Assembly (NCBI GenBank): GCA_000711775.1
Contig: ARYC01017435.1
Span: 1 to 64,000, forward strand
Source of the DNA: Oxytricha trifallax
Lineage: Eukaryota; Ciliophora; Spirotrichea; Sporadotrichida; Oxytrichidae
Length of the DNA stretch: 64,000 nt
Reading direction: 5' to 3'
Shown here: in pieces, positions 48,651 through 59,409 of the stretch
Layout of the letters: each line of letters starts with the position of its first letter
Position numbering within the stretch: the stretch's first letter is position 1
Notes under the pieces: generated by a model
Told to the model about the DNA's origin: nothing
The model's input: only the letters and a program-made list of their open reading frames with translations
The model's database searches: none
Position numbers and translations under genes: made by a program

Positions 48651-50280
48651 AGCATTTATTATTAAGCTTATTTTAATTCAGCTAAAATTTAATCGATTTA
48701 AACAAATAAATTTAACAATCCACTATCAATATACTTTACAAATCAATCTAAATGTATTCAAAATATGATACATTTATATATAAATAATAAGAAATATCAA
48801 TTCTATTTTACATAATGGTAAACAAATAATTTATATTTCTCAAATTTCTTAATTTTACTATCAAATATTTCTTACTCATATTTTTTTACATATAAAATAA
48901 AATTTCTTATTTATTGATAATTAAAGACTAAAATTTGTATATAAACTATATTAAGTAAAATTATCTTTAAATTTAACCTAAATTCTCATTTTTTAGCATC
49001 CTAATATCAATTCTTATATAAAATGCATTTTTTTATTTTTATTTATTAATTTATTAACAATTTGATGAAATTTTGAATTCAATCTTATCATATTTGAGAA
49101 TTGGAAACAGATTGATCGCAGAAATTTCAGATTGCACCTTATGACTTTCACAAATTGATCACATAATAATTTACTTTCAATCTAAAATGTGAACTACTCA
49201 ATTCTAAATATTTGAGATATGACACAGTTCCAATTCAAATATCCCGACTAAATTTCCTTTTGCAATTCTCAAATTTGAAGATTGAATCTCAAATATAAGT
49301 AAAAAAAATAGAAATATAAATTTACATTTTTTATATAAAAATTTCAAACCAAAATATAAAATTTTACTGTGGTATTTCATTACAATAAAGGTATAGTAAT
49401 AAATCTATATCTTAAAATTCAATTTTCCCTATTTAAATTATTTAAATTTTCATATAAAAATTATTTAAACATTATTTGACTATTATATCTATTTATATAA
49501 AATAGATGAAATATTTAAAATAAGATATCTATAAAAAATTAAAAAGTTTATTCTAAAAGTTATAAAATAAATTAAAATTACAACACAAAATTTAATTTAT
49601 GATAAATTATTTATAAAAGTTTTATATTAAGAATTCATTTTTTAACATTCTTTCAATCATAATTTTCCAACAAGAAATTAATAATATTTATTAAAATTAT
49701 GATATTTATTTAATATTCCTAAAAATAAAAAGATAAATTATATAATTTATTTATTTTTTTATATAATAATTTTCCAAATTTTATTTACATGCCATTCAAA
49801 TAAATAACGATTTAAATTTAATAATTTTTATTTTATATCATAATTTATTTACTTATATATGATAATTAACATCCTATTTTTAATAAATCTTATTAAGCAG
49901 TAGTTATATAAAAGTTTAAATTATATATAAATGAAATTAATTACTTACCTTTATTATTTATAAGTGTATTAAGTTCAATTTACATTTCCTTATTGAAATT
50001 TATTTTTAATTGTTGAATATTTTACTTTGATTTCTTTTATATCTCACTTCAAAGTCAAATTTAATTGAGAATATGTTTATGATTTTGAAATTGAGGAAAC
50101 CAGAATTTTATGATTTTGAGATTCATTCTTGAATTGGAATAAGATTTGATTCTTGAAGGTTTCCAATTTATATGTTTTATTTACAATTCCAATCTTGTCT
50201 AGAATCATATTGAATTCATTTTGTCTCTCAATTCTGCCTAAAAAATGTTAAAAATATTAAAAAAGAACTAAACGAAAAAA
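48651..50280. other. AT-rich DNA within the 10.4-kb element
   Basis: About 1.6 kb of very AT-rich DNA without coding islands. It could be a later insertion or intrinsic noncoding DNA. Confidence 0.5.
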
Positions 50281-50289
50281 CTGTATACA

Positions 50290-50540
50290 AAGAATCTTGG
50301 TCCCTAGAAGAACACTACCCGCTGGCCAAGCGAGCTGCATATAGCAACGTGTTTCACTCAAGGGGGGTAACGATTGGTCTACTCGTTACATTGTTGCATA
50401 GACTAGGGTTTAAATCCAGTCTAACTGAAGCTGCAACAACAAACTCTGAGATAACAATGTACACAAGCCCTTGGGTCGGCACAACCAAGTTCTGAGGGGA
50501 ATATAACTACGATACAAAGACACTGGTTTTCCAATATGAA
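50290..50540 (+). other. tRNA-like, possibly SINE-derived segment
   Basis: A GC-richer island. 50367-50389 folds as GTAACG/CGTTAC around ATTGGTCTACT, like a D-arm, followed about 20 nt later by AGGGTTTAAATCCAG, close to the RNA polymerase III B box (GGTTCGANTCC). It does not form a full tRNA cloverleaf. A tRNA-derived SINE head is one reading; no tail is defined. Confidence 0.3.
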
Positions 50541-51635
50541 TTTAGGTTATTTTATTTTAAATAATTCTTTGAATTATCTTATTATTTAAAAAGTTGTAAT
50601 CTAATTTTAGATTTGAGGTTAGGGTTTTTTATTTTTTAATGCAGGTATTTTTAAAATTATCTAAATAATTTTATTTTTATTTTTTATTTAAAATTTATTT
50701 TAAATTGACTTACTATTCCAAATAGTAAGCCATTCCACTTTTGCCTATCTTTATAGGACTTATTATTAATTTATTTAAGTTTCTTTGAAACTTATTTCAA
50801 AGCATTTAGGGTAAGTTAAGGTTCATCCCTCGAACCAATAGGGGCATTAAAGGAAAGACTAAATTTCCGTTTTAAATTATTTATAATTAATTTAAATTTT
50901 AAATTTTATTTAAAAGATATTTTATCTTTTATCTTTAATTTATCTTTACTTTATATTTTATAAAAATGTATAAGTTATTTGTTTGTAAACTTTATATAAC
51001 TTTGAATATTCGGAAAAATTTGAATCCAAGCTTATTATTTGATAAATACTTTTACATTTATCATTCAGCAATATTAGATCATGATTTTATTGATACTCAA
51101 TTTAATTATAAAGTTATTTAAGCTAATTTTTTTATTTATTTTTTCATTTTTAATTACTTTCCTTCATTAATTTAAGTATAAAAAAGTAAAATAGCTATTA
51201 ATTATAATTTAAAGTATTTATTTAAATTTAAATTTAAATATAAATTAATTTGAATTTTCTTATAAGTTAGTTAATATATTTAAATTTTTTATATGAAAAT
51301 TATACTTAAAAATAAATAAATTGAACTAGAATTGAAGAAATTTATCAATAATTATTTGAAATAATGCACTTTTAAGAATATGATATTTTATTGAAATATT
51401 TTGTTATTTAGGTTTAAATATATAGGAAATTTTGATTTTTAATTAAATATCTTGAATGAATAAGAAAACTTTACAAACTTTAACAGTAATGAATTCAAAA
51501 TTGTTAAGAAATATATTCTATAAAATTAAAAATTAAGTTTCTATTTTAAAAAACTTAAAGTTATTTTTAATTTTCTTTAAACGTTTTACTTTGAAATACC
51601 TTCTCTTATACTTTAGTATAAATTTAATTTGATCC
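50541..51635. other. AT-rich DNA downstream of the transposase gene
   Basis: No coding seen. A few pieces of moderate GC (50710-50860) carry no convincing frame. Confidence 0.45.
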
Positions 51636-53268
51636 TCACAAGTCTTTAAGTGAGATAGATTCCAAAGCAGCAGTTAAGACATGATAGTAGCATCTCCTAA
51701 CAAGATTCTGATTTATTCTACTTATATTCATGACAAGCTCTTTCATAAAGGCAGCCCAATAACCTCTATAAGAGTTAACTTATCTTAACTTACTTTGATT
51801 AAGCTCTTGTATTCAAGGGATTCAGGTCTCTATTTTTAATCCAAGAGTACATAAGCTCTGCTGGAGCTAGCCTGTAATGATAAGGCCCAAGAAACATGAG
51901 TGGTAATTTGAGATTGTCATACTTTGCCATTACTTCTTAAGATCTGTGATAGGGAGCGTTATCAATCATGATAACAGTATTCTTTCTCCACTCCAAATCT
52001 ATATCATCTAATGTAAGTGCAAGCTTGCACAAGAAGTACATAAATGAGTGTTGATTAGTTCTTCCCCTGTTCACAGTATAGAACAACTCTCCAGTACTTG
52101 ACACTCCAATAATCAAGTTCATTTGACTAAGCCTCTAAGATTTTGTAACTCTATTCTTAACATAAGGAGCTGTCCAGCCTCTTCTTCTCTCATCAGTCTA
52201 GTGCAGTACTGATTCATCAATATTAATAATTCTCTTGCCTTCACTTAGAAAGAGTATGAATTGTTAGGCTGCATACTAGCGTTGAAGCTTACTACTGTTA
52301 TTGTTATGAAGGTTCGTTATCTACTTAACTTACTTGTATGTCATCATTAGTTCATTCTTAAGGAACCTTCGAATCATCTACTTTGAACAGTGAAGCTGGA
52401 TCTTTGACACTAAGCTTTTCTGTATATCTGATATTTAGATAGGCACTTAGTCATAAGTAAGCATATTCACTATATGAGTGCGAGCCCTGCTGTGCAGCTT
52501 CTTATACTTGCCTCTATTAACTTACTTAAGATTCCAAAAGTTTGCTTTTTTTAAGGGATTGTTAAGGTACCTTCTTAACTTATAGTATGAAATGCCAAGC
52601 CTCTTCATAATCTGCTAGCAGTTTAGCTTTTCAGACATCCTTAGTCTTTGAGATTCCTGAGCCAGCTTTAGCTCTTTTTGCTGCTGCTCCTTTTCTTTCC
52701 TCATGATCTTGAGTTATCTTCGAGGCACTATAGCTTAAAGCTAAGTATGCTATCCAAAGACTGGAAGTGAGTCTTTCATTTTATGGTTCTCTAATACTTT
52801 CTATTCTAATTCCTTCATATCAATTAAAGGGGCTCTTTCGAGCATACCTTAAGGTTCTAATTCTGATTAGGTATAGTCAGTGTAGATCTCAAGTGTGATC
52901 TGGCCAAGAGTCTATATTTAGTGGCCATCTAGTAACGATTCCTTAAATCCTCCTAGTTTACTTACTCTATAGGTTTCCTTAGGATCAATAATAAAGCCTT
53001 TGAAATTCAAAGATTCTAATGAATCTTCCAGATCATAGTAGTAGTTAAGCATCTCTCTTTTACTTACAGTCTCTATCTCAACATCAGCAACTGTAATGTT
53101 CCTTTAGTATAACATATTGGTTGTTATGTAATCTGCAGTATTGCTTTCATCATCTGTTTCACTACTTGAGCTTCGCTCACTATCTGAACTACTAGAGCTT
53201 TTATCTTCTTCCTCTTATTGGAAAAATTCAACCAGCTTAGACTATCTCTTTTTAGAACTTGATTCCAT
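51636..53268 (-). CDS. Tc1/IS630-type DD34E transposase of the 10.4-kb element
   Basis: Starts MESSSKKRQSKLVEFFQQ at ATG 53266-53268 and stays open for about 480 codons with TAA/TAG as Gln. Order: acidic/Ser-rich N-terminus (SSSSSDSERSSSSETDDES), coiled stretch, a helix-turn-helix (NCQQIMKRLGISYYKLRRYL) near residue 220, then the catalytic core: RIINIDESVL (Asp), TVIMIDNAPYHRS (Asp), LAPAELMYSWIK (Glu), with 34 residues between the second Asp and the Glu. Near 51825 the frame moves by one base; beyond it the likely natural end reads SYRGYWAAFMKELVMNI to ISLKDL and TGA 51636-51638. So the catalytic part is intact and only the C-terminal 60-70 residues are affected. Expected to act at the 102-bp ends. 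Confidence 0.9.
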
Positions 53269-53459
53269 AAGTTCAGTGCTTAATTTCCTAATAATGAATT
53301 ACTTTGGTGCTGGTAGGAAATCCGCATGCGGAAATCGGATCATGCTGAAGGCATTTCATAATAGTGAAAATGACTATCTCATTATAGTAACAGTGCTGTC
53401 TTCATGAGCCAATATTTGGCTATTTAAAACGGCTGATGGCACCCTCCTATTAGAATTTA
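53269..53459. promoter_or_regulatory. Divergent promoter region with a 12-bp palindrome
   Basis: The 191 bp between the transposase (-) and 22-kDa-like (+) starts. It contains TCCGCATGCGGA at 53321-53332 inside GAAATCCGCATGCGGAAATC, a perfect dyad and one of the few GC-rich words here. A shared regulator-binding site is possible; inference only. Confidence 0.4.
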
Positions 53460-54265
53460 ATGAACCAAGCGTAACTTACTGGCATCAATGTTTAAGAACT
53501 AGCTTAGAAGTGCAAAAGCAAGAAAGAGCTCTACAACTTTCTCACCCAGGATTGTCGGGCCTTCTTACCCAAGCCTGATTCAACCAACATTTACTTCTTC
53601 AAGTCCATCATAAGAGCAAAGAAGGAGGTAAGCATCTCTCCTTAATTGTAACCGTCTTCTTAGTACATCAGAAGAGAAGACGTCAAAGTGTCCGCAGTGC
53701 CTCACATAGAGGGACTTACAGTCCAGGACTTCCTCGATTATGCGAGAGACATCCCCAGACTACTCAACTTTCTCCCTGATGAGCGAGACTGGGTCCACTT
53801 AGACAGGCAATGGATCTGTGATTTGCTCTATACCTTAGACACCGACGGTGTCACCAACATGATTCACGATGCAATGCTTTAACGGAAAGAAAGGCTTGAG
53901 CAAAGCAGAGACCTAGTCATTGAAATGAGACCTGAATTTGTTGACGCACTCTCTAGATGCCTCAGCTTCAGCAGTAAGTTTACTCTCTTTACATTTCCTT
54001 TGTAGCCGAGAGAGGCAAAGCTGTGAATCTCATGAAGGACTCATCTAAAAGAAAGAGAACAAGAGATGAAATTGAAGAGGTGAAAGATTATGAGACAGCC
54101 TTGAAGTCAGACAGGCAGCTCTTTCTATAAGAAACTAAGAGGCTGAAGCAAGAGCATGATAACTTGGAAAGTGAAGTACTTGACTTACGCAAAATGAAGG
54201 AGCAAGTTATGCAAGACTTCGGCTCTCAGAATCTGGAAGGGCAGGTGCAGAACTTCAGCCTTTGA
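53460..54265 (+). CDS. TBE 22-kDa-like protein of the 10.4-kb element, one intron
   Basis: Starts MNQAQLTGINVQELAQ at ATG 53460; exon 1 to 53973, exon 2 54006-54265, 257 residues. Related to the TBE 22-kDa protein by eye: CKSKKELYNFLTQ against RSKEDLYRYLTQ near residue 20, then FFKSIIRAKKE against FLKAILCDEKK, then VKVSAVPHIEGLTVQDFLDY against IKLIDIPNYPEISVTNLYED, and after the intron GKAVNLMKDSS against GTGIFLMKEHA. The C-terminal 80 residues form a charged coiled coil (ETKRLKQEHDNLESEVLDL). Intact. Its conservation in two very different elements argues for a core role, perhaps as partner of the transposase; that is inference. Confidence 0.85.
53974..54005 (+). other. 32-nt intron in the 22-kDa-like gene
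   Basis: GTAAGT at the 5' side, a pyrimidine-rich middle and TTTGTAG at the 3' side, phase 1. Splicing avoids a TGA shortly downstream and joins FS-T-ERGKAVNLMK. It corresponds to the 26-nt TBE intron at 3033-3058. Confidence 0.85.
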
Positions 54266-54358
54266 CTTCTGCTGGTCTCTATTCTCATCCATTCTCTGAA
54301 CACTACTAATAGAAAGAGTTAGAATATGGTGAATTCTTTTAGAAATTAAGCTTTAAAA

Positions 54359-57300
54359 TCATCTTCTTTTTAACCCCTCTCTTTAGGGGTTCCTATGATC
54401 TATATCACTTTTCAAGTTTCTCTTTTAATTTGAAGCCTTCTTCAACCAGGCTTCCATACTTTCTTCGACCTCTTCATGCTCCTTGTAAGTTTCACTAAAA
54501 GACTTGTCTCTGCAACTCCTCCTTACAAGTATAACTCACTTTTCAACTAAGTCCTTAATCTGCTCTGCCTTCTCATAAGCCTTCCTACTTCTCTTATTAG
54601 TCTATTTCTTTCCTTCCTTGCTCTTCGATCTTTCTCTGCCTGGCTCTTAAGTGATCTCCTCATATTGGCGCCTCACGCCGTTTTTGAAGATCTTCTCAAC
54701 TTCACTAATAGGCTTGTCTTAGAGCACAGGGTTCTGGCTCATCTTCTCTACAATGAATTCTATGATAGAAGGTTAATAGAACCCTAATTTACTTTGAGTG
54801 TCTGGCTCTTCAGCCACAGCTTCAGTTTTCATTTCCTCTTCAAAGGCCTTCTTTGCTTCCTCGATATCCTTTTTGGCTCCTATGAAAGAACTTTCTACTT
54901 TTTCGACTATCTTCTCCACTATAGCCTTTACAACTGCAACTTAATGATCGATGGCTATAATCTATTCAGAAGGAACTTCGGGCTCCTTTGCTTGATCAAT
55001 AATATCCATATCAATAGCTTCTTATTTGTCTTACAAATTAAATTATACTTCATTGAACTTTTTGTCTAATATAAGGTCGATCTCATTCTACTCTACGTAA
55101 AGAAGCTACTCAGCACTATCTTTGGAGTTGAGTCTATACAAAACTCTTTGCCATCTGCCCTTAGTATTAAGTCTTCCAATTCTTCCTATAATCTGCTCTT
55201 CAGACCTTTTAGAGAAGACATCTGCGATGATGAGGTAAGAACCTCCGTTCTAGTTGATTTCATCATTCGTCTGAATGTCAGTCCCTCTTCAATGAGCTTC
55301 TTTCAGCAAGTATATTCCATATTCCTTTTTCGCATTCTTCATTAAGTATCTGCCTTCAATCATGGATTCGATATTGGCGGCTTGCCCTCTGCTTAAACTT
55401 GTGAAGTCGTAGCCCGATCTCAAAAGGCCTATCTCTATTGCATTATAGTTAGTTGAAGCCACTATTAGAACTGGGGAGTGGCTTAGCTGCTCTATTATAA
55501 TTTCTTTGATCTTAGCCAAGTAATCACTCTAATTAGTGCTCACAAACACATCCGGGTATTGAGTCTTTTTATTTCCCTAGAGTTTATCAAGAGTGGGAAA
55601 TACTACAGGTGTAGCTTGAAAAGCTAGCTTTAAACAGTTCTCTTCAGTAAAAGAGAGATTGCTTCCAGAAAATCCTATCACTTTATGAGCTTGCTGAAAG
55701 TACTCAAGAGAGTTGATTATAGTATCAACAGAGCCATCAAACATAATCCAGTCGTACTCGTCCACTAATACGTAGCTTTGCTACCATACACTCACAGCCT
55801 TGCTGTTCTTTTGCATCTTCTTTAATTAGGGCTAAGTGTAGAAATAGATGCCAGTATCTTTGGCAAAGAAGTTTAGATTGCAATTAAGCTACATTGCTTT
55901 AATGACTCTCTAGTATCGTTTGAAGTCTCTTTGCACTAAGTGCTCATTCTTGCTGAGTATAAAGACTGATCTTTAAGTTTTAAGAGCAATAAGGATTGCT
56001 AAAGCAATGCATATTAGGGTCTTCCCATTGCCAATACCAAAATGAATGAAGTGATTGCTGTTAAGGTTGTCACAGATATAGTTTAAACATAAGACCTGAG
56101 AGCAGTAGAATTTGAAGCCTAAATTTTACTCCAAAGTTTCTAATTTGGCACTTACTCTTAAGAGTTTCTTTGGAGACCTGCTATTGAATCTGGATGCTAC
56201 TTGGTTTTATAAGTTCTCATTATTGAATAGCTAAAGAAGGTCATTTACAGCCTTTTCAGAGAAGGCTTCCATAGTCCTTGGCAATTGCATTATTCTATCA
56301 AGGTCAGAGAAGTTACAGTTTAGACAGTTGTCAATAGTGTGAATGCTTAACTATACATTTTTCTCGACTTGCGCATTCACAATCAACTACTATACTTTCC
56401 TGATTTGTTCAATCTTCCCTACCCATTATTGATCTCTGCTTTGCAGTCTTGAAGCAAGGCCTTTCATAAAATGCACCATTGAGACTTTGTCGATGACTTC
56501 TTGCTTTTATAAGAAGGTTGCCCTTGTTGAAGATATGTAGTCTTTTAAAGACTCTAAGTTAGGGGCAGAGCATAAGGCACATATTCTTACAAAGTACTCT
56601 GTATACTCTACAGGAATGTCTCTTATAAGGTTCAATCCACAGTCTTGCTTAAGCAAGATAATAAAAGGCACGTTCATTATAAAGAAGGAATTTGGTATTA
56701 GTTTGATGACCTAAGGGTCAATTGAAAAGTAGTGCCATGTTTAAGCCAAAAGCTGAATGATGCCTGGATTAGAGTCGTTTAGCTTCTAGACTATAGCAAG
56801 CTGCTTACTTAGACATGTTGCCTCAGTAATAAAGACCAAGTTGGCTAAGCCTATAGCTTGTCTAGCATTGGGTGACCTTATAAGTAAGAGAATTGCTTCT
56901 TATATTAAGTTCTCTTCTGGCTGATATTTTTCCCCTGTATAGTAACTGAGGGCAGCCAAGAAGATACGAGCCTTGGAGTCTTAGTCTAGCTTTTAGTTAC
57001 TTGAGATCAACTCTGTAATTAAATAGAAGAGCCCTTGGTTCACTTAGGGTTCATTTGCCATCTCAAAGTGCTAAAGGAACGAAAAGAGTGATTGGGTGTT
57101 GCGGGCCATTATATCTTGAAGGATCTGTTCCTTTTATTAATAATTTGATTATTTGAAACTTTCAAAGTGTTTGACCAACATCTCATGGCCAATGATTGAG
57201 CCATAGTTAATAACCAGCTAAGGTAAGGGTCTTGGAGCTTGCATTGATTCACTTGCTAAGCTCACAGTAGTCTGGAACTCACTCACCTTCATTTCCTCGT

Positions 57301-57765
57301 TTGAGAGGGAGTGGTTAAGATTTTCAGAGGCCAGTGACTTGGTATCACTGCTGTTCTTGGCTTTCTTGCTTTTGTTATTGTTTATAAACTTTCTCACAAC
57401 GTTCTTAAAATCCCATGTCTTTTAATAGCCTTTGAAATCCTCCTGCTACAACAGGAGACTCAAATCATAGTTGTTTAAATGTAGGAATTCCTTTGCTCTA
57501 TTGATTTTGACGCTATCTTGGGCTCCCTTGTACTCAGCTTTAATGCCCTTCACTTTGCCGCCCTCATCAATATTAGCCTTGGCTTCAAGATTTTCAAAAA
57601 TCCGATCACCCTGCTCAAGAAGTTGAGCTAACTATTCATTTGAATTATCATTCCTTAACTCTAATATAGGTGCTTAGTAAAGGAAAAAAGCTTACCAGGG
57701 CTTCGTTCTTCAATCTATAGGGGAAAAGACTCAGCAAGCTGATCCCGCTCTTGGGCTGGATTCAT
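54359..57765 (-). CDS. SecA-like ATPase/helicase protein of the 10.4-kb element
   Basis: From ATG 57763-57765 (MNPAQERDQLAESFPLQIEE) to TGA 54359-54361, two small introns removed, about 1,113 codons. The first ~600 residues are helical and unassigned. The motor core follows: Walker A HFGIGNGKTLICIALAI (near 56030), DEAD-type motif II YVLVDEYDWIMFDGS (near 55770), SPVLIVASTN (near 55470), motif V RGTDIQTNDEINQNGGSYL (near 55270) and motif VI EEQIIGRIGRLNTKG (near 55200). DEYD, the RGTDI..GG block and GRxGR follow SecA, the bacterial preprotein translocase motor, rather than ordinary DEAD-box helicases. The tail is a Lys/Glu-rich coil. One in-frame TGA at 55289-55291 sits where SecA has the Gly of GRGTDI (GGA to TGA would explain it). 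Role unknown; a nucleic-acid or protein-remodelling motor is inference. Confidence 0.8.
54510..54539 (-). other. 30-nt intron near the 3' end of the SecA-like gene
   Basis: Minus strand GTGAGT...TTGCAG. Removing it joins DLVEK-DKSFSETYKEHEE in frame, instead of stopping at a TGA inside it. Confidence 0.75.
57661..57695 (-). other. 35-nt intron near the 5' end of the SecA-like gene
   Basis: Minus strand GTAAGC...TATTAG with a pyrimidine-rich centre, phase 1. Removing it joins EERSP-ELRNDNSNEQLAQLL in frame and links the start codon to the long ORF. Confidence 0.75.
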
Positions 57766-58438
57766 GGTATTTTTAAGTTTTGATTATAGTATTATATACT
57801 GGATTTTTAAATTTAATAGGTGGATTATTAAAAAATACCACTGGATTCTTCAAATTTACTATAAGAAAAACCTCTCTCCTTCACTTATCCAGTGGATTTA
57901 AAGAGCTACAGCCCGCAAACCAGTTCAAATGCATTGCTTATGTTAATACCAACATATAAAGGTGAAAAAAGTAGGCTTGCAAGAAATGGCTGACCCGCCA
58001 TGGGTCTTTTGAGTGCTTTTCGAGTCTGGCCTCATTGAAAATTGGCTTTTTGGAAAAATCGAAAAATCCGAGGGCCTAATGGCGAATTCAACCCTATACT
58101 GTTCATAACGTACATATAACCAGTAGAAATGTGCAGTGAAAGTAGAATGGAAAGCAAAGGCACTCGTTTTCGAAAATCGAGGTCATGGTTGAAGGGGGTC
58201 CAGACTGGCTTTGGATTCTAGACTTCAGACTGGATTTTAGACCCTATAAGAGGGGAGGTTTATACTAAATTGGAATTTTTGCAAAAAGTAGTTTGGAAAG
58301 CTACTGGATTTTATGGACATATGGACTTAGTATAGTATAAGGAACACTTTCAACAATATATGATCACTAGAACACTCAAAATGCAATTAGCAGCATTCTT
58401 AAAGACTCTCTTTCTAAGACTCTTGAATTGGCTCTCTC
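57766..58438. other. Right noncoding margin of the 10.4-kb element
   Basis: Moderate GC, no long frame on either strand. Contains repeated ACTGGATTT/GACTGGATT words (57800-58310), perhaps transposase-binding or promoter sequence. Confidence 0.4.
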
Positions 58439-58533
58439 ATAATAAGTTAAATTGTGAAGTTTGGAATTTCGCTATTTATCGATATTAAATCATCACTATA
58501 CCAACTTATACATTTATCACGCATATATGTATT

Positions 58534-58540
<7 letters not shown>
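58439..58540 (-). repeat. Right inverted end of the 10.4-kb element
   Basis: Ends ATTGGGGTTT, immediately followed by a (TA)n run at 58541-58563. Identical in reverse complement to the left end apart from lacking one C4A4 unit. Confidence 0.9.
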
Positions 58541-58564
<24 letters not shown>

Positions 58565-59029
58565 TCAAAATTATGCTTTAAATTCCAAAAATTAAGAGTT
58601 AGATCAAAATTTATTATTTAAATAGCAAAAGATTATCGTATATATTCTTTTTTTAAGATTAACTAGCTGATTTTCTTCCATAACTCTAAATTTATTTTCT
58701 TAATGCAAGAATAGTTATCTCTTTAAACTTGAATTTAAAATACTTTAATCATTTTATTTTCAACAATTTTCATTAGTTATTTGTGACAATAAATATATAA
58801 GAAATATAAAAATGGAATAAAGCTTGCAGTTAGTTAATTATTAAACATATTTAATTTTATAATTTATACTATAATATAGATTTTAGTCAATGAAATAAGA
58901 AATTATACTAATTGTATAATAATTTTTGTTGTTATTATATAAAACCCTCTCATTTGTAAAAATCTAAAATAATTAGCATAATTATTTTTGGTTTTCATTT
59001 TCCAATTCAAAATTCAGAGTGTTTTGGAT

Positions 59030-59364
59030 AAAAATAATTCCCTTTAGTATTTGAAAGTAGTAGTTATGACGTCAATTTATATCTCATAAAAACAAATATT
59101 ATAAGATCATATTTATTAATAAATATTATTCTTTCGATTTTTATATAATTAGAAATTATTTAATTCATTACTAATAATATATTACATAAATCTTATAAAC
59201 TTAATTTATAAGATAATAGTGACTTGAGTTTTGTGTTTGGAGGATATATAATAGATATCGTGGGAAGATAAGAAGCTGTGATAGGATACTATAATAACTT
59301 ACCTGATTTCTACAGAGTTAAATGGATGTGGACTTATGGAACAACATCGAATGATTTTAGATTG

Positions 59365-59409
<45 letters not shown>

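Larger units (their letters stand above)
48111..58540. mobile_element. 10.4-kb TBE-related DNA transposon with SecA-like gene (undescribed)
   Basis: Bounded by inverted ends: 48111-48220 on the left, 58439-58540 on the right. The 102 bp shared are identical. Ends start AAACCCC (left end has one extra AAAACCCC unit) directly next to TATATA on both sides, so the target is probably TA. Contents: DD34E transposase (-, 51636-53268), a relative of the TBE 22-kDa protein (+, 53460-54265), and a long SecA-like ATPase gene (-, 54359-57765). The left 3.4 kb and a 0.7-kb right margin are noncoding. Identical ends plus only one frame shift and one premature TGA over 5.8 kb of coding sequence point to a recent insertion. 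It differs from TBE in size, terminal sequence, target and the third gene. Confidence 0.85.

Noticed and set aside
50360-50420. A functional tRNA gene
   Set aside because: No acceptor stem or full cloverleaf; the T-arm is imperfect.
54510-54539. Premature stop at the end of the SecA-like gene
   Set aside because: The TGA lies within a 30-nt GTGAGT...TTGCAG intron whose removal continues a charged, protein-like tail.
54794-55345. Plus-strand ORFs
   Set aside because: They are shadows of the SecA-like gene on the minus strand.
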